Positions 8,117 through 9,636 of a DNA stretch of 9,636 bases are shown piece after piece. Both the position numbers and the translations under genes were made by a program. The notes beneath the pieces are model-generated. The model worked only from the letters and a program-made list of their open reading frames with translations, did not search any database and was not told the origin of the DNA. Within the stretch, counting starts at the first letter, position 1; every line of letters starts with the position of its first letter. This stretch comes from JAFDZV01 sp966128725 (lineage in GTDB: Bacteria > Bacteroidota > Ignavibacteria > OLB7), in contig CBHYLN010000172.1 of the NCBI GenBank assembly GCA_966128725.1, positions 1 to 9,636 on the forward strand, in the 5' to 3' direction.

Positions 8117-8137
8117 TCCCGGGATTCGCGAGCCTGC
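8099..8137. promoter_or_regulatory. Nested inverted repeat, candidate operator
   Basis: Perfect 12-bp arms (GCAGGCTCGCGA at 8099-8110, its complement at 8126-8137) flank a 15-bp spacer. The inner end of each arm is the palindrome TCGCGA (8105-8110 and 8126-8131), with centres 21 bp apart, about two helical turns. Between them lies a 12-bp palindrome, AATCCCGGGATT (8115-8126). The element overlaps the candidate promoter of gene B. A partial -7-like box (TATCTTGG, 8148-8155) sits just beyond it on the + strand. Cooperative binding of a dimeric regulator is the natural reading. Alternatively, if B is transcribed from further upstream, it would be a leader hairpin. Confidence 0.5.
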
Positions 8138-8153
8138 ATGTGTATTGTATCTT

Positions 8154-8236
8154 GGGCGTTCTTTCCGCGCCAAGCGGTGGCAGCTAACGCTGCCTTATAG
8201 GATTTGCAGAGCGCGGTGCCGGAGAGCAGAACGCCC
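8154..8236. other. Three nested stems, candidate structured RNA or compound DNA element
   Basis: Three stems are nested: P1 pairs GGGCGTTCT (8154-8162) with AGAACGCCC (8228-8236), 9 bp; P2 pairs CCGCGC (8165-8170) with GCGCGG (8211-8216), 6 bp; P3 is the hairpin GGCAGC-TAAC-GCTGCC (8179-8194). The left half of P2 could instead form a local hairpin, CCGC-GCCAA-GCGG (8165-8177), which excludes P2. All pairs can form on either strand, so direction is not settled. I matched it to no RNA class: there is no T-loop (not a tRNA), no GNAR-capped SRP domain and no cobalamin riboswitch core. No U-tract follows. Chance pairing in GC-rich DNA is possible. Confidence 0.35.
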
Positions 8237-8294
8237 CTGATTCGCGCCAAACCGAATATCCGGATGCGGCCGAAATAAATGCCGCGATTACTGT

Positions 8295-8311
8295 CGAATC
8301 GGTGCGAATCG
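8295..8311. repeat. Short direct repeat upstream of gene C
   Basis: CGAATCG occurs at 8295-8301 and again at 8305-8311, with starts 10 bp apart (one helical turn), 16 bp before the start codon of gene C. This could be a regulator site or coincidence. Confidence 0.25.
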
Positions 8312-8327
8312 AGAAACAATACACCAA

Positions 8328-9425
8328 ATGGTGATCATGCCGACGTTTTCAGTTGACACCGCAGCCATGCCGCCCGTCACACCACATGCCACGGCCTCGC
8401 CCGGCGGGCACAACCCCGCCCTTCGCAACAACGGGCGGCGGCCCCTGGCGCGCCCAACACATACCCGGCCGCGGGCCATGGGCGCCGCATGCGCCCTGCT
8501 CCTTTGCGCCCTGCTGGCAGCGTGCGGCGGCGACAAACGGCCGGCACCCGGAAGCGGGCAAACGCGTCCCGATTCCGCCGGAACCACGGCAGGAACACGG
8601 CTGTGCGACGCGCACGGCGACACCGTGCTTCTGAGCCCGCCGCTGAATCACGTGATCTCGCTGGCGCCGAACATCACCGAAACAATCTTCGCGGTGGGCG
8701 CCGGCGATCGCCTGGTTGGGCGCACATCGTACTGCGACTACCCGGCGCAGGCCGCATCCGTGCCGGTTGTGGCCGATCTGCTGACGCTGAACTACGAGAA
8801 GATCGTGGCGGTGCGGCCGGATCTGGTATTCATGACGTTCGCCGGCAACACCGAGGGCAACTACGAGAAGCTGAAGGAACTGGGCGTGCGGCCGTTCGCG
8901 CTGAAGGATGGCTCGATTGCGGACATCGCCGGCGCGATCGACACGGTGGGTTCGCTGCTGGGGCACGCCGAACAGGGGCGCTCGCTTGCGGCGCAACTGC
9001 GGCGCACGGCCGATTCCATCAGCACGCTTGCGGCCGCGGCCCGCAAGGCCAGCGTTTTCATGGTGATCGATCGCGCGCCGCTGATGACCGTAAGCAACGG
9101 ATTCATCAACGAGCTGATCACCGTTGCCGGCGGGCGCAATATCGCCGCCGGCGGGTTGATTGCCTATCCGAAATTCAGCCGCGAGGCGTTGCTGCGCGAA
9201 AACCCCGATGTGATCATCGTGCCCGGCACATCGTGGGAAGCGGTGGACGCATTGCTGGAGGCATACCCGGAATGGCGGCAACTGAACGCGTTCAAGAAGA
9301 ACCGCATCTATGTGCTGCCCTCCGATGTGATCCTGCGGCCCGGCCCAAGGGTTGGCGAAAGCCTGAAGCTGTTCTACGCCGCACTGCACGACGCCGATCC
9401 CAAATCGCTGATGCCGGCACGGTAG
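8328..9425 (+). CDS. Gene C: BtuF-like substrate-binding lipoprotein of an ABC importer
   Basis: This 365-residue protein has a hydrophobic segment with lipobox L-A-A-C (Cys66), then a low-complexity linker (67-90) and a two-lobed periplasmic binding domain of the BtuF/FecB type (Peripla_BP_2), about 91-352. Diagnostic stretches are I-S-L-A-P-N-I-T-E-T (110-119), V-G-R-T-S-Y-C-D-Y-P (130-139), the N-Y-E-K-I-V-A-V-R-P-D-L-V segment (155-167), F-S-R-E-A-L-L-R-E-N-P-D-V-I-I-V (283-298) and the R-P-G-P-R end motif (337-341). Glu118 and Glu286 sit where BtuF carries the glutamates that dock on the permease. Cobalamin or another corrinoid is the best guess; haem or a siderophore is not excluded. 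ATG 8328 was chosen because the later in-frame ATG (8478) would leave a signal peptide without positive charges; the cost is an unusually long 50-residue arginine-rich lead. No Shine-Dalgarno sequence is seen, only an A-rich upstream stretch. A terminator follows and no permease gene is present, so it appears monocistronic. Confidence 0.88.
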   Translation: MVIMPTFSVDTAAMPPVTPHATASPGGHNPALRNNGRRPLARPTHTRPRAMGAACALLLCALLAACGGDKRPAPGSGQTRPDSAGTTAGTRLCDAHGDTVLLSPPLNHVISLAPNITETIFAVGAGDRLVGRTSYCDYPAQAASVPVVADLLTLNYEKIVAVRPDLVFMTFAGNTEGNYEKLKELGVRPFALKDGSIADIAGAIDTVGSLLGHAEQGRSLAAQLRRTADSISTLAAAARKASVFMVIDRAPLMTVSNGFINELITVAGGRNIAAGGLIAYPKFSREALLRENPDVIIVPGTSWEAVDALLEAYPEWRQLNAFKKNRIYVLPSDVILRPGPRVGESLKLFYAALHDADPKSLMPAR

Positions 9426-9505
9426 GCGCCTGCGCACGCACCCTCCCCCGCCCGTCACCGCGTTGCCAACAATCGCGGCGGCATGCGAACGCCAGGGCAC
9501 CAAAA

Positions 9506-9538
9506 CAAAAACGCCGGCATGCGCTGCCGGCGTTTTTG
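9506..9538. terminator. Bidirectional rho-independent terminator
   Basis: A 14-bp perfect stem (9506-9519 with 9525-9538, loop TGCGC) has a GC core, ACGCCGGCA, flanked by AAAAA on the left and TTTTT on the right. It therefore reads as a terminator with a U-tract on both strands. It lies 80 bp after gene C (+) and 54 bp after the stop of gene D (-). Confidence 0.9.
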
Positions 9539-9592
9539 CTGTATCACCCGCAACCACCACGGGCCGCCGATGATGCGTATCGTTTCGGGGGA

Positions 9593-9636
9593 TTACCGCT
9601 CCAGAACCACCGTCCGGGTTGCGGCGGCGTTGCCCT
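9593..9636 (-). CDS. Gene D: 3' end of a further probable T9SS cargo gene (rest outside window)
   Basis: On the - strand 13 codons run from the right edge to TAA (9593-9595) and read G-N-A-A-A-T-R-T-V-V-L-E-R. The end closely resembles the last residues of gene B (G-N-G-G-G-H-D-A-R-T-I-V-V-V-R) and gene A (…R-P-L-V-V-V-R): a basic or glycine-rich turn, a short hydrophobic beta strand, and a terminal arginine. This is the usual finish of a T9SS type A sorting domain. A bidirectional terminator lies at the right distance downstream. The piece is short, so the family call is an inference from tail similarity and position. Confidence 0.55.
   Translation of the reverse strand, partial: GNAAATRTVVLER

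Noticed and set aside
8178..8199. tmRNA tag (the frame reads A-A-N-A-A-L-stop)
   Set aside because: None of the tmRNA tRNA-like ends or pseudoknot context is present; the resemblance is a by-product of the GGCAGC/GCTGCC hairpin.
8154..8236. tRNA (class II size, 7-bp acceptor-like GGGCGTT/AACGCCC)
   Set aside because: There is no GTTCRA T-loop, no T-stem and no 7-nt anticodon loop: the central hairpin has a 4-nt loop.
8138..8327. Cobalamin riboswitch upstream of the BtuF-like gene
   Set aside because: A GCCGGAGAGC stretch faintly resembles the B12 box, but the rest of the box and the conserved core are absent and the structured part is too short.
8349..9560. 403-codon - strand frame opposite gene C
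   Set aside because: The + strand frame gives a clear lipobox and BtuF-like domain; this frame runs through the bidirectional terminator and has no family features.
1..9636. CRISPR arrays, insertion sequences, phage genes, rRNA
   Set aside because: There are no regularly spaced identical repeats, transposase-like frames or terminal repeats with target duplications; the abundant GCCGGC words reflect base composition.

Overview
The window is GC-rich DNA with dense coding. Its codons are strongly biased towards G or C in the third position, which also produces many long but spurious antisense reading frames. Two complete genes (and the visible tail of a third) encode exported proteins that end in a type IX secretion (T9SS) type A C-terminal sorting domain. 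Both complete ones also have a signal peptidase I site followed by glutamine. T9SS cargo of this kind is established for Bacteroidota and their relatives (the FCB group, including Chlorobi, Ignavibacteria, Kapabacteria and Rhodothermota). A GC-rich member of that group is therefore the most likely source. The exact lineage is an inference and cannot be fixed from this window.

Layout, left to right: (1) the 3' end of an unrecognised + strand gene (to 512), closed by a strong rho-independent terminator (551-592); (2) a - strand gene A (617-4216), a secreted Asp-box (BNR/VPS10-like) beta-propeller protein of about 1,199 residues; (3) a 227-bp gap with two GC-rich hairpins and a possible Bacteroidota-type promoter; (4) a - strand gene B (4444-8061), a 1,205-residue paralogue of A with the same domain order and twelve Asp-boxes at matching positions; (5) a divergent 266-bp intergenic region (8062-8327) carrying a nested operator-like inverted repeat over the likely promoter of B, plus an 83-nt set of three nested stems; (6) a + strand gene C (8328-9425), a BtuF-like substrate-binding lipoprotein; (7) a bidirectional terminator (9506-9538); (8) the last 13 codons of a further - strand gene D at the right edge, which looks like another T9SS tail. 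No stretch of more than 300 bases lacks a gene.

A and B are an old tandem duplication of a surface or secreted multi-propeller protein. They would be exported through Sec, carried across the outer membrane by T9SS, and released or anchored after removal of the C-terminal domain. The lipoprotein gene C is transcribed on its own and most resembles the periplasmic binding component of a cobalamin (or other corrinoid, haem or siderophore) ABC importer, but no permease or ATPase gene is visible. No mobile element, CRISPR array, tRNA or rRNA was found. The least explained parts are the regulatory DNA and possible structured RNA between B and C, and the biochemical role of the A/B pair.
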